Source of the DNA: Candidatus Shapirobacteria bacterium | GTDB taxonomy: Bacteria; Patescibacteria; Microgenomatia; UBA12405 | DNA: 41,178 bases | Direction: 5' to 3' | NCBI GenBank assembly: GCA_028710865.1 | Contig: JAQTUF010000009.1 | Span: 1 to 41,178, forward strand | Shown: positions 1 to 7,230 of the stretch, one piece after another | Layout of the letters: each line of letters begins with the position of its first letter | Position numbering within the stretch: the stretch's first letter is position 1 | Position numbers and translations under genes: made by a program | The notes under the pieces: generated by a model | Databases searched by the model: none | What the model saw: the letters and a program-made list of their open reading frames with translations, nothing else | Told to the model about the DNA's origin: nothing

Positions 1-730
1 AATAAGGTCTATTAACAAACCTAATATTTTTAAAACCATTGGAGATCAAAAGATTTTTTAAAGATTTTTTGTCAAAAAAGTACATATGTCTGGGTACTTC
101 TAAAGCATAAGAATATTTACCAAACACCTTGTATTCCCAATATCCAAAATTTGGAACCTTTAAATAAAAACACCCATTCTTCTTTAAAAACATTTTTATT
201 TCATTTAAAAACTTTTTTAGATCATAGACATGTTCTAAAACGTGGTTTGCTGTCACAACATCAAAACTATTTTTTTTAAAACTAGCTTTTTTCAATGTAG
301 TAAAACTAATTTCTCCAAAAACATTTTCTTTTACAAAAGCTTTAGCGCTCTTATTTATTTCCAACCCACGAACACTGTAGCCATTTTTTTTAAAAAAAGA
401 TATTAAATCCCCAGTGCCACAACCAACATCCAAGATGTGCTTTACCTTTACCCCTTTTCTTATTTCAGATAAATAAATCCTGTTTGAAATCAAAGATATT
501 ACCTTTGTAAGGTTATCAATCAAACCATTAGATACAGAATAAAATCTTTCGCCATAAAATTTATTTAAGTCTTTTTCTTTTAAGACAGGATTTAGATAAA
601 CAAAATCACAGTTTTTACACCTAACCAAGGAAAATAACCCATTATTACCAAAACGATAATCTTTTGATTTAAAAACTTTTTTATTTTTTGTACCACCACA
701 AACCGGACAAAACCTATTCACTAAGTTCAT
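1..730 (-). CDS. SAM-dependent methyltransferase with N-terminal zinc ribbon (3' end beyond window)
   Basis: The reading frame is open from an ATG at 730-728 to the first base, giving 243 codons without a stop, so the C-terminus lies outside the window. Residues 8-41 carry two CxxC pairs (CPVC at 8-11, CKNC at 38-41), a small zinc ribbon typical of class I methyltransferases in sugar and polysaccharide clusters. The SAM-binding glycine motif LDVGCGTGDL lies around residues 100-109, followed by an acidic strand end (GLEINKSA) and a NHVLEHV motif of the Methyltransf_11/23 type. The start overlaps the stop of the upstream YvcK-like gene in an ATGA arrangement, so the two are translationally coupled. 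The substrate is unknown; a sugar or sugar nucleotide is the likeliest guess from the neighbourhood. Confidence 0.85.
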   Translation of the reverse strand, partial: MNLVNRFCPVCGGTKNKKVFKSKDYRFGNNGLFSLVRCKNCDFVYLNPVLKEKDLNKFYGERFYSVSNGLIDNLTKVISLISNRIYLSEIRKGVKVKHILDVGCGTGDLISFFKKNGYSVRGLEINKSAKAFVKENVFGEISFTTLKKASFKKNSFDVVTANHVLEHVYDLKKFLNEIKMFLKKNGCFYLKVPNFGYWEYKVFGKYSYALEVPRHMYFFDKKSLKNLLISNGFKNIRFVNRPY

Positions 731-1704
731 AAAACTAATGAGCCAAAAAACTCACCCAGCTTTTCTTCGCTATGTCTCAGTCTCATATTCGACTTTTCGA
801 TACTAGCAATATCAGTTTTTACCACCTCAACTCCTTTAAGCCTATCCAATTTAACCAAAGACGAGTTTTCTAGTTTATAAAAAGAAAAGGCTTTTTTTAA
901 TAATTTTTTATCCAATTTTTCCAAATCTGCTACAGCTATCAAATCAAACGGTTTTTTATTTTTCAAATATTTAGCAAAAATCTTTATATAAGAACCTACC
1001 GTTGCCTTCTTTATTTCATTTCCTGTCGCAAAAATATTAGCAATAAAAACTTTTTTTGCCTTACTTCCATTGTAAGCTTCAGCCACTCCTTTAGGTAAAA
1101 AATTAGGAAGTACCGAGCCATAAGTCGTTCCAGGACAAATAACAATCAAATCAGCATTCTTTAGAATTTCTTTTGCTTTTTCATTTGCTTTTACCGTTGG
1201 ATCCAACCAAATGTCTTCAATCACATCCAAAGACATTCTCAAATCATCTACAAAATTCTCTCCTTTATATTCTTTCCCACTTATTGTTCTAAAACAAACA
1301 TTTGAAGGAACTAAACTTACTGGCACCACTTCTCCATATAACCTTGCCCCTGTTAAATCAGCAAAAAGCTCATCAACTTCACCTAAATTACCCTCTTTTT
1401 CCGACAAAAATTGGAAAAATGTATTACCAAAATTTCTTCCTCGACCATCTCTATACCTCAACATTTCTTCCCAAAGTTTTTTTTGAGGGCCATCTTTCCA
1501 TAATGAAATTAGCGATCTCCAATAATCAGAAAAAGCCAACACATTACCTCGTTCATCAGTCCGAATCCTTCCACTATCCCCACCACTGTCAAAAGTGGTT
1601 ACAATCGATTTGATATTAGTAAAACCAGCCGTTATTAAACCTTGATTTATTATTGGCATGGCCGTTCCACCACCCACTGTGCACACCTTTATTTCTCTAT
1701 TCAT
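727..1704 (-). CDS. yvcK: YvcK/CofD-family gluconeogenesis factor-like protein
   Basis: A 325-residue protein of the CofD/YvcK fold. It opens with a nucleotide-binding glycine loop (VGGGTAMP, residues 10-17) and has the family signature FDSGGDSGRIRTDE near residues 38-51, then ICPGTTYGSVLPNFL, matching the family's CPGSxxTSxxPxL region. YvcK proteins bind UDP-sugars and control cell-wall precursor or carbon flow, while CofD proteins transfer phospholactate in F420 synthesis. No F420 genes are present here, so the YvcK role is preferred. The glycine loop and the SGGDSG stretch differ from textbook YvcK (GGGTG, DDGGSSG), so this is a divergent branch. It is the first gene of a minus-strand operon with the methyltransferase, and an extended -10 box lies just upstream. 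Confidence 0.8.
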   Translation of the reverse strand: MNREIKVCTVGGGTAMPIINQGLITAGFTNIKSIVTTFDSGGDSGRIRTDERGNVLAFSDYWRSLISLWKDGPQKKLWEEMLRYRDGRGRNFGNTFFQFLSEKEGNLGEVDELFADLTGARLYGEVVPVSLVPSNVCFRTISGKEYKGENFVDDLRMSLDVIEDIWLDPTVKANEKAKEILKNADLIVICPGTTYGSVLPNFLPKGVAEAYNGSKAKKVFIANIFATGNEIKKATVGSYIKIFAKYLKNKKPFDLIAVADLEKLDKKLLKKAFSFYKLENSSLVKLDRLKGVEVVKTDIASIEKSNMRLRHSEEKLGEFFGSLVL

Positions 1705-1715
1705 AAGGTGATTAG

Positions 1716-1724
1716 ATTATAACA
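1716..1724 (-). promoter_or_regulatory. Extended -10 promoter for the YvcK-like gene
   Basis: On the minus strand the sequence reads TGTTATAAT, a perfect extended -10 element, and ends 11 nt before the ATG at 1704. The expected transcription start would leave a leader of about 4-5 nt. No good -35 hexamer is seen. All but the last base lie inside copy 1 of the 38-bp direct repeat. Confidence 0.55.
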
Positions 1725-1754
1725 AGATATAAATAACTATTCATCAAAGCGTTA
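1717..1754. repeat. 38-bp direct repeat, copy 1
   Basis: A 38-base stretch beginning TTATAACAAGATATAAATAA and ending AAAGCGTTA recurs without mismatch 101 bases downstream. It sits between divergent genes and overlaps the predicted promoter of the YvcK-like gene. A partial echo (TTATATCAAGATA) lies between the two copies near 1764. It could be a regulator-binding element or the trace of a local duplication. Confidence 0.9.
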
Positions 1755-1817
1755 AAAGCTAGCTTATATCAAGATACCAATTTCATGTCGAAGACATACA
1801 GTGCGATACAAGTTAAC

Positions 1818-1855
1818 TTATAACAAGATATAAATAACTATTCATCAAAGCGTTA
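1818..1855. repeat. 38-bp direct repeat, copy 2
   Basis: Identical over 38 bases to 1717-1754, with a period of 101 bases. The flanking bases differ: copy 1 is preceded by A and followed by AAAGCT, copy 2 by C and CAAGAA. The minus-strand extended -10 of copy 1 therefore becomes TGTTATAAG here. Only two full copies exist, which argues against a CRISPR array. Confidence 0.9.
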
Positions 1856-1856
1856 C

Positions 1857-1876
1857 AAGAAACTTTTCTGTTTCTT
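1857..1876. other. Short hairpin upstream of the wzm-like gene
   Basis: AAGAAAC at 1857-1863 and GTTTCTT at 1870-1876 form a perfect 7-bp stem around a 6-nt loop. No T-tract follows on either strand, so a regulator site or a chance hairpin is likelier than a terminator. It begins immediately after copy 2 of the direct repeat. Confidence 0.4.
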
Positions 1877-1900
1877 ATAACAAAAACCCCCTTGTCTTGG

Positions 1901-1906
1901 TAAACT
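1901..1906 (+). promoter_or_regulatory. -10 box for the export operon (leaderless start predicted)
   Basis: TAAACT ends 6 nt before the ATG at 1913, so transcription would begin at or next to the A of the start codon. There is no Shine-Dalgarno sequence in front of this ATG (the preceding bases are TACATAT). A -35 hexamer is not evident. Confidence 0.4.
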
Positions 1907-1912
1907 ACATAT

Positions 1913-2713
1913 ATGTTTTCTTTATTCAAAGAAATCAAAGCTATTCATAAATGGCGTGAATTACTTTGGCAAATGACTGCTCGCGAAGTCAAATCCCGCT
2001 ACAAACAATCAGTTCTTGGCTATTTTTGGGTAATTCTCAACCCTTTAGCCCAAATGCTTGTTATGAGTTTTGCCTTCTCCATTATTCTGCGTATTCCCAC
2101 CAATGCCGCCGCCAATATTCCTTACTCAATCTTTCTTTTTGTTGGACTTCTTCCTTGGATTCTTTTTAACAACTCTCTTGCATCAGCCACCGATTCGCTT
2201 GTTAGTTCTAGCGGTCTAATCACTAAAATTTATTTTCCCAGAACCATATTAGTTTTATCCACCATCATTGCCAAAATAATAGACTTCTTTTTCTCTATCC
2301 TAGTTTTAGTTGTCTATATGATTATTTATAGTATTCCCATTAGTTGGAATATTCTTTGGGTCATTCCAATATTTTTTATACAACAAATTTTTACCCTCGG
2401 TCTCTCTCTCTTCTTTTCCGCTGCCAACCTTCTCTATCGGGATATTAAGTATCTTCTCAACATGATTATTCTTCTTTGGTTCTATGCCACCCCAATTATC
2501 TACCCAGCCGACATAGTTCCCGAAAAATACAAAATCATTTTCCAAGTTAATCCCATGGCTGTCTTTATCAACGCCTATCGTCAAACCATTCTTGGTGGGG
2601 GAGCTCCAAAATATTCCAGTCTTCTTGTTGGACTACTAGTCTCTCTTATTATTCTATTCATTGGCTTTAGTTATTTTAAATCCCGCGAAAAAATCTTTGC
2701 TGATAACATCTAA
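1913..2713 (+). CDS. wzm: ABC-2 type polysaccharide export permease (Wzm/TagG family)
   Basis: This 266-residue integral membrane protein has the family layout: a cytoplasmic N-terminal amphipathic stretch ending in REVKSRYKQSVLGYFW (about residues 23-38), which is the diagnostic Wzm/TagG/RfbA motif, then about six hydrophobic helices, with the characteristic ATPIIYP and NPMAVFINAYR segments in the last third. With Wzt it would form the ABC transporter that moves a lipid-linked polysaccharide across the membrane. It heads a plus-strand operon. The partner ATPase is separated from it by two small genes, whereas wzm and wzt normally sit side by side. Codon use is less AT-extreme than in the downstream cargo genes, like that of wzt. 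Confidence 0.92.
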   Translation: MFSLFKEIKAIHKWRELLWQMTAREVKSRYKQSVLGYFWVILNPLAQMLVMSFAFSIILRIPTNAAANIPYSIFLFVGLLPWILFNNSLASATDSLVSSSGLITKIYFPRTILVLSTIIAKIIDFFFSILVLVVYMIIYSIPISWNILWVIPIFFIQQIFTLGLSLFFSAANLLYRDIKYLLNMIILLWFYATPIIYPADIVPEKYKIIFQVNPMAVFINAYRQTILGGGAPKYSSLLVGLLVSLIILFIGFSYFKSREKIFADNI

Positions 2714-2715
2714 AT

Positions 2716-3060
2716 ATGTCTATTTTGAAAATTGATCATCAACCAACACTAGATGAAACAAAGATATTAACCCAAGAATATCCTGACTATATAAAACTTT
2801 CTGCCGATATCAAACAAAAGATCCTTTATGGGGGCAGTCGCCTGCATTATGACTGTGAACAAATATTAATCTCCAAGGAAAACTCAAAAGATGAAGATAT
2901 TTGGAGTGGAGGAGTTAATCTAAAAACAAAAAAAATAGAATATACTGCAGTAGCTAATATTAAACCTTCTCAAAACAATTCTGGATTAGAAATCCTAGAT
3001 CTAAAGATTAGAGAAGAATTTAAAAATATAGTTAAAAACTATTTTCCAGATTATGAATAA
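2716..3060 (+). CDS. DUF5674 family protein
   Basis: The 114-residue soluble protein matches my recollection of the DUF5674 pattern: an N-terminal YPDYIKLSADI region, then LHYDCEQILI (in the family usually LHADEEALLL), an EDIWSGGVNL block and a conserved INIRPSQ-like motif (here NIKPSQNNSG), ending with IREEFKNIVKNYF. The function of the family is unknown. The gene starts 2 nt after the stop of wzm and overlaps the next gene by 8 nt, so it is embedded in the transporter operon. A role as one half of a two-gene cassette, possibly toxin-antitoxin-like, is a guess from the overlapping small-gene arrangement. Confidence 0.72.
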   Translation: MSILKIDHQPTLDETKILTQEYPDYIKLSADIKQKILYGGSRLHYDCEQILISKENSKDEDIWSGGVNLKTKKIEYTAVANIKPSQNNSGLEILDLKIREEFKNIVKNYFPDYE

Positions 3061-3325
3061 TAAACTATATCAAGAATATATGAACTTAATAAGCGACTCC
3101 TACAGAGGTATCTACGAGTTAGTTGAACCAAAAATTGGCAACAATAGTTTTTTTGTCAAAAATTACCTAAAAAACATTACCTTAATTACCAATAAATATC
3201 CTCAATACAGAAAAAGTTTAAAATTAAAAGAAATTTCTTCTCTTAAAACAGATCCTAGAATAAAAGCAGAAATATTATTAGATAATAATAGAATTATTCA
3301 AAGCTTTATAAATAAAAATATTTAA
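3053..3325 (+). CDS. Small hypothetical protein (partner of the DUF5674 gene)
   Basis: A 90-residue, Lys/Asn-rich, predicted soluble and mainly helical protein that I do not recognise. There is no signal peptide or membrane segment. It overlaps the DUF5674 gene by 8 nt and ends 2 nt before the wzt start, which supports it being translated as part of the operon. Its codons are strongly AT-rich (ATA, TTA, AAT), unlike wzm before it and wzt after it. Those features suggest the two small genes entered the transporter operon together. Confidence 0.6.
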   Translation: MNNKLYQEYMNLISDSYRGIYELVEPKIGNNSFFVKNYLKNITLITNKYPQYRKSLKLKEISSLKTDPRIKAEILLDNNRIIQSFINKNI

Positions 3326-3327
3326 GT

Positions 3328-4062
3328 ATGGACAAAAACATCGTAATAAAATTCGATCACGTTACTAAACAATTCAGTAAACTAAATCACAAAACTTTCA
3401 AAGAATTTATTCCGGCTCTTTTTAAAGGCGAAAAAACCAAAGAAAGCTTTACCGCCTTAGACGATATTAGTTTTGAAATTAAAAAAGGGGAGACTATTGG
3501 CATTATCGGCCCCAATGGGTCAGGTAAGTCTACTATCCTCAAGCTCATTGCCAAGGTTATGGCTCCCACATCAGGCAAAGTTACTGTCCATGGTTCTGTC
3601 TCACCCCTTATCGAACTTGGTGCTGGTTTTCATCCCGAACTTACCGGCCGAGAAAACATCTTTTTAAACGGTTCCATCCTAGGTTTATCCCAAAAAGAAA
3701 TTGCCGCCAACTTCAATAACATCGTCAATTTTTCTGAGCTAAAAGAATTTATTGACCAACCAATCAAACATTATTCTTCTGGAATGTATATGCGTTTAGC
3801 CTTTGCTGTCGCCGTCCATACTCACCCAGAAATATTACTGATTGACGAAATCCTAGCTGTCGGCGACACCACCTTCCAAGCCAAATGCTTCGCCAAAATG
3901 GAAGAGTTTCAAAAATCAAAAGACGTTACCATTATTTTCGTCAGCCACTCCATAGAAAAAGTTAAACAGTTCTGTCAAAAATCTATTTATATCGACCATT
4001 CAAAACTCATTACTTTCGGCCCAACCAATAAAACAATAGAAAATTATACTAAAAATGTTTGA
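3328..4062 (+). CDS. wzt: ABC transporter ATP-binding protein for polysaccharide export (Wzt/TagH type, short form)
   Basis: A 244-residue nucleotide-binding domain with Walker A GPNGSGKST (61-69), the polysaccharide-exporter block GSVSPLIELGAGFHPELTG, a signature YSSGM in place of LSGGQ as is normal for Wzt/TagH, Walker B LLIDEILAVGD and the switch His in FVSHS. It powers the Wzm permease. The protein stops right after the ATPase domain. The C-terminal carbohydrate-binding domain that lets some Wzt proteins read a terminal methyl or phosphate cap is absent, so export is probably not coupled to cap recognition by this subunit. It overlaps the downstream fusion gene by 8 nt. Confidence 0.93.
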   Translation: MDKNIVIKFDHVTKQFSKLNHKTFKEFIPALFKGEKTKESFTALDDISFEIKKGETIGIIGPNGSGKSTILKLIAKVMAPTSGKVTVHGSVSPLIELGAGFHPELTGRENIFLNGSILGLSQKEIAANFNNIVNFSELKEFIDQPIKHYSSGMYMRLAFAVAVHTHPEILLIDEILAVGDTTFQAKCFAKMEEFQKSKDVTIIFVSHSIEKVKQFCQKSIYIDHSKLITFGPTNKTIENYTKNV

Positions 4063-6202
4063 AACAGACTACGATCTAAAAAAAATTCAAAAAATAAAAA
4101 CCACTAGGACTAATATTAATATGTATATAACCCCAAGATATACTGATCACTATATAAATAATGAATATGAAAAATATTCAATAAACTTAATTAAAAATTT
4201 AATTAAACAAAATCAAACTTTTGTAGATTTAGGTGCACATTATGGTTATTACTCATTAATAATAAATAAATTACAAAAAAATAATAAAATTATTGCAATT
4301 GAAGCCGTAGAAGAAAATTTTAAAATTCTTAAAAAGAACTTTAATTTAAACAAAATAAATAATTGTAAATTAATAAATGCAGCTGCATCTGATTGTAATG
4401 GTCAAAAAAAATTTTATATTTCAGAAGCCTCAGACTCTTCAGGATTCATTAATAATCCACTCGCCAAGAATAAAAAAATAATTAAAATAAAAACAATCAA
4501 TATTGCCGATTTACTCAAAAAAAAAGATGTAGGACTAATCAAAATCGACGTTGAGGGACATGAAGTACCAGTACTAAAAAATATTATCAAGTTAAATGAA
4601 TTTAAAAACACTAATTTTATTATTGAATTCAATCCTAAATGTCAAATAGCATCTAAACATGAACCTAAAGAAATGTTAAACCTTATAAAAAAAGCAAATT
4701 ATGATGTCTTCTTGATTATTGATGAAAACAAACAAAAAAAAGCAAGTAATATTACTAATGAATCAGATATATCTATATATAAAATAACTAATGACTTGAA
4801 TAGTTGGAAAAAAATAATAAATAACAAAGCCAGTGTAAATATAATTTCTACACCTATAAATAAGTTTAAACTTATATCTTTTTTCTCACACTCATCCCAA
4901 CTAGCAGGGGCTGAAAGATCAATGTTAGAGTTAATAAAAGAACTAAAAGATAAAAACATTTTTTCTCATGTTGTTTTACCAGAAGAAGGCCCATTACAAG
5001 ATGAATTAGATAAATTAACTGTTCCTTACGATATAGTAAATTTAAGTTGGTGGACAAAAAATGGATTAAACAATAACGGAATATCTTTAAAAAATTTAAT
5101 TAATTTTATCCCCAAACTATCTGAAATTAATCCAAGCTTAATTTATTCAAATACCATGGCCTCACCTTGGGGAGCAATTGCTGCCAATTGTTTAAATAAA
5201 CCACATATTTGGCACATCAGAGAATATGGTAATTTAGACCATGGCATGGATTTTCAACTGAAATTTCCAGAATTGATCAATTTTATTGAAAAAAATTCAA
5301 ATTTAATAATAACCAATTCAAAATCCGTTTCAAGACATATATCAAAATACTTGCAAAAAGAAAAACCGAAAGTTGTTTACAACTATGTAGAAATTAATAA
5401 AAAATTATTAAAAGAAAAAATAAAAAATCCATTCTTATCTAAAAGTTCAATAAAAATAATAATTTGTGGGAATATTCAACCAGGAAAAAATCAGTTAGAA
5501 GGGGTAAAACTTGTTAATGAATTAGTAAAACAAAAAATAAATACCGAATTATTGATATTGGGAGGGATAAACCACCAAAAATATTTCGAAGAAATTAAAA
5601 AATATATTAAAAACAACAAAATATGGAAAAACATTCACATTCATGATTTTGTCAAAAATCCTTATCCTTACATTAAAAAATCAGATATAATTCTCATTCC
5701 TTCAATTAAAGAAGCTTTTGGAAGAACTGCAGTAGAAGGAATGATTCTCAAAAAAATAGTAATTGCTAACTCTAATGGTGGAACTAAAGAAATAATTACT
5801 AATAATAAAACTGGTTTTGTTTACAAGAATGGAGATATTAAGTCGCTTGTCTCAATTATAAAAAAAGTTAAGAACCTTAAAACAAAAACACAAATATCTG
5901 AAAGTGGCTTTATTTCTCTTAAAAAAATCAACACCCCAAAAACATATGGATACAAAATAGCTAAATATATCCAAAGCACTATTAAAGAAAAAAACAAGAG
6001 TGGTATTGACCCGTTTTTACAAAAAAGTTTAAATGAATTAGGAAATTTAGAAAAATTTAATGGAAATTATGACTATAAAATAATTGAAGAAAATAAAAAA
6101 CTCAAAACAGATTTAGAAAAAATACAGAATTCAAAAACTTATAAAGTTTGGCAAAAGTTTAATAAGATAAAGAAAAAAATTTTAGGTAAGAAAAAAGAAT
6201 GA
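4055..6202 (+). CDS. Fusion protein: FkbM-type methyltransferase + GT4 glycosyltransferase
   Basis: Two enzymes in 715 residues. Residues about 1-230 are a class I methyltransferase of the FkbM family, with VDLGAHYGYYSLI as SAM motif I and the family hallmark IKIDVEGHE. Residues about 270-645 are a GT-B fold GT4 glycosyltransferase: the N-terminal AGAERSMLELI loop is the acceptor-side signature, and EAFGRTAVEG gives the E-x7-E donor motif, followed by GGTKEIITNNKTGFVY. The tail (about 670-715) is a Lys-rich coiled coil ending SKTYKVWQKFNKIKKKI, a common C-terminus of such transferases that may touch the membrane. FkbM enzymes make O-methyl ethers, so the protein may add and methylate a sugar. 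The DNA is more AT-rich than wzm/wzt. Confidence 0.88.
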   Translation: MFETDYDLKKIQKIKTTRTNINMYITPRYTDHYINNEYEKYSINLIKNLIKQNQTFVDLGAHYGYYSLIINKLQKNNKIIAIEAVEENFKILKKNFNLNKINNCKLINAAASDCNGQKKFYISEASDSSGFINNPLAKNKKIIKIKTINIADLLKKKDVGLIKIDVEGHEVPVLKNIIKLNEFKNTNFIIEFNPKCQIASKHEPKEMLNLIKKANYDVFLIIDENKQKKASNITNESDISIYKITNDLNSWKKIINNKASVNIISTPINKFKLISFFSHSSQLAGAERSMLELIKELKDKNIFSHVVLPEEGPLQDELDKLTVPYDIVNLSWWTKNGLNNNGISLKNLINFIPKLSEINPSLIYSNTMASPWGAIAANCLNKPHIWHIREYGNLDHGMDFQLKFPELINFIEKNSNLIITNSKSVSRHISKYLQKEKPKVVYNYVEINKKLLKEKIKNPFLSKSSIKIIICGNIQPGKNQLEGVKLVNELVKQKINTELLILGGINHQKYFEEIKKYIKNNKIWKNIHIHDFVKNPYPYIKKSDIILIPSIKEAFGRTAVEGMILKKIVIANSNGGTKEIITNNKTGFVYKNGDIKSLVSIIKKVKNLKTKTQISESGFISLKKINTPKTYGYKIAKYIQSTIKEKNKSGIDPFLQKSLNELGNLEKFNGNYDYKIIEENKKLKTDLEKIQNSKTYKVWQKFNKIKKKILGKKKE

Positions 6203-7230
6203 ACAGACAAACCTTAAAAGCTTCCGTTATTATTCTAAACTACTTCGGTGAACAAATAATAGAAGAAACTATTAAGTCAATCATTAATCTTAATTTTCCT
6301 AAAGATAAGTTTGAGTTAATTATTGTTGATAACAATTCTCAAGATAAAAGCCGGAAGATCATTAAGGAATATGAAAAAAAATATTCGAACATAAAATCTC
6401 TATTCCTCAAAAAAAATCTTGGTTTTGCTGGCGGCAATAATCCTGGAATTAGAATAGCTAAAGGAGAATATGTGATTCTCTTAAACAACGATTGTATTGT
6501 CGATAAAAACTGGCTCAAAGAGTTAGTAAACCTGGCGGATAAAAATCCAAAAATTTTTTCCATCAGTTCAAAACTCAAAAAATATCCACCAACTCTTAAC
6601 TTAATTCAAAATGCTGGCAGTATTGTTTTTCAAGATGGATATGGCCGAGACATTGGCAGTATTATCACTGCCGACAGAGAACAATTTTATGAAAAAGATA
6701 TCGGTCAGTTTGACCAAGAAAAAGAGGTATATTCTTCTTGTGGAGCAGCAGCTCTCTATAGAAAATCTATTCTTAAAAAAATAGGTCTACTAGATGAAAA
6801 CTTTTTTATGTACTATGAAGATACTGAAATCAGCGAAAGAGCTAGGCTTTGTGGATATTTAAATTACTACTGCTCGAAGGCTATTGTTTATCATTACCAT
6901 GCCAAATCTAGTAGCGAATGGTCTCCATTTTTCATCTTTCACACCGAAAAAGGCCGGCTTCTCCACGTTTTTTATCACTTTCCCACTAAAATATTTATCA
7001 AAGAATATTTTATATTTTTATTCAAATCAAAAGTCAGATTAATTAAAAATCTTCTAAAAATGCAACACTCCACTAAAAAGGATTGGCAATATATTCGCGC
7101 CTGTTTATCTATGATCAGAGATTTCCCAAAAATCCAAAAAACCAGAAACAAATATCACCAACTTTATTCCCAAAAGAGAATAAAAGAAAATTATCAAAAA
7201 ATATTATCAGGTTATTGGTATTTCAATTGA
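6199..7230 (+). CDS. GT2 family glycosyltransferase (WbbL/rhamnosyltransferase-like)
   Basis: This 343-residue GT-A fold enzyme has the N-terminal SVIILNYFG strand, the nucleotide-binding VDNNSQDKS, the LGFAGGNNPGI helix and LLNNDC as the DxD-equivalent metal motif. The FFMYYEDTEISERAR block holds the catalytic base and is typical of the WbbL-like subfamily that often transfers deoxyhexoses such as rhamnose. It would act on the cytoplasmic face on a lipid-linked or growing chain. It overlaps the fusion gene by 4 nt (ATGA) and touches the next start as TGATG, so it is translationally coupled on both sides. The donor sugar cannot be read from sequence. Confidence 0.88.
   Translation: MNRQTLKASVIILNYFGEQIIEETIKSIINLNFPKDKFELIIVDNNSQDKSRKIIKEYEKKYSNIKSLFLKKNLGFAGGNNPGIRIAKGEYVILLNNDCIVDKNWLKELVNLADKNPKIFSISSKLKKYPPTLNLIQNAGSIVFQDGYGRDIGSIITADREQFYEKDIGQFDQEKEVYSSCGAAALYRKSILKKIGLLDENFFMYYEDTEISERARLCGYLNYYCSKAIVYHYHAKSSSEWSPFFIFHTEKGRLLHVFYHFPTKIFIKEYFIFLFKSKVRLIKNLLKMQHSTKKDWQYIRACLSMIRDFPKIQKTRNKYHQLYSQKRIKENYQKILSGYWYFN

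Noticed and set aside
1211..1613. Plus-strand frames opposite the YvcK-like gene, and similar shadow frames elsewhere
   Set aside because: They have no domain motifs or ribosome sites and lie entirely opposite or within well-supported genes.
1717..1855. CRISPR array
   Set aside because: Only two perfect copies with a 63-bp interval, no further units and no cas genes.
7083..7229. N-terminal extension of the GT4 gene at 7230
   Set aside because: The frame is open, but it lies over the end of the GT2 gene, has no domain sequence, and the ATG at 7230 forms a tight TGATG junction with the upstream stop.
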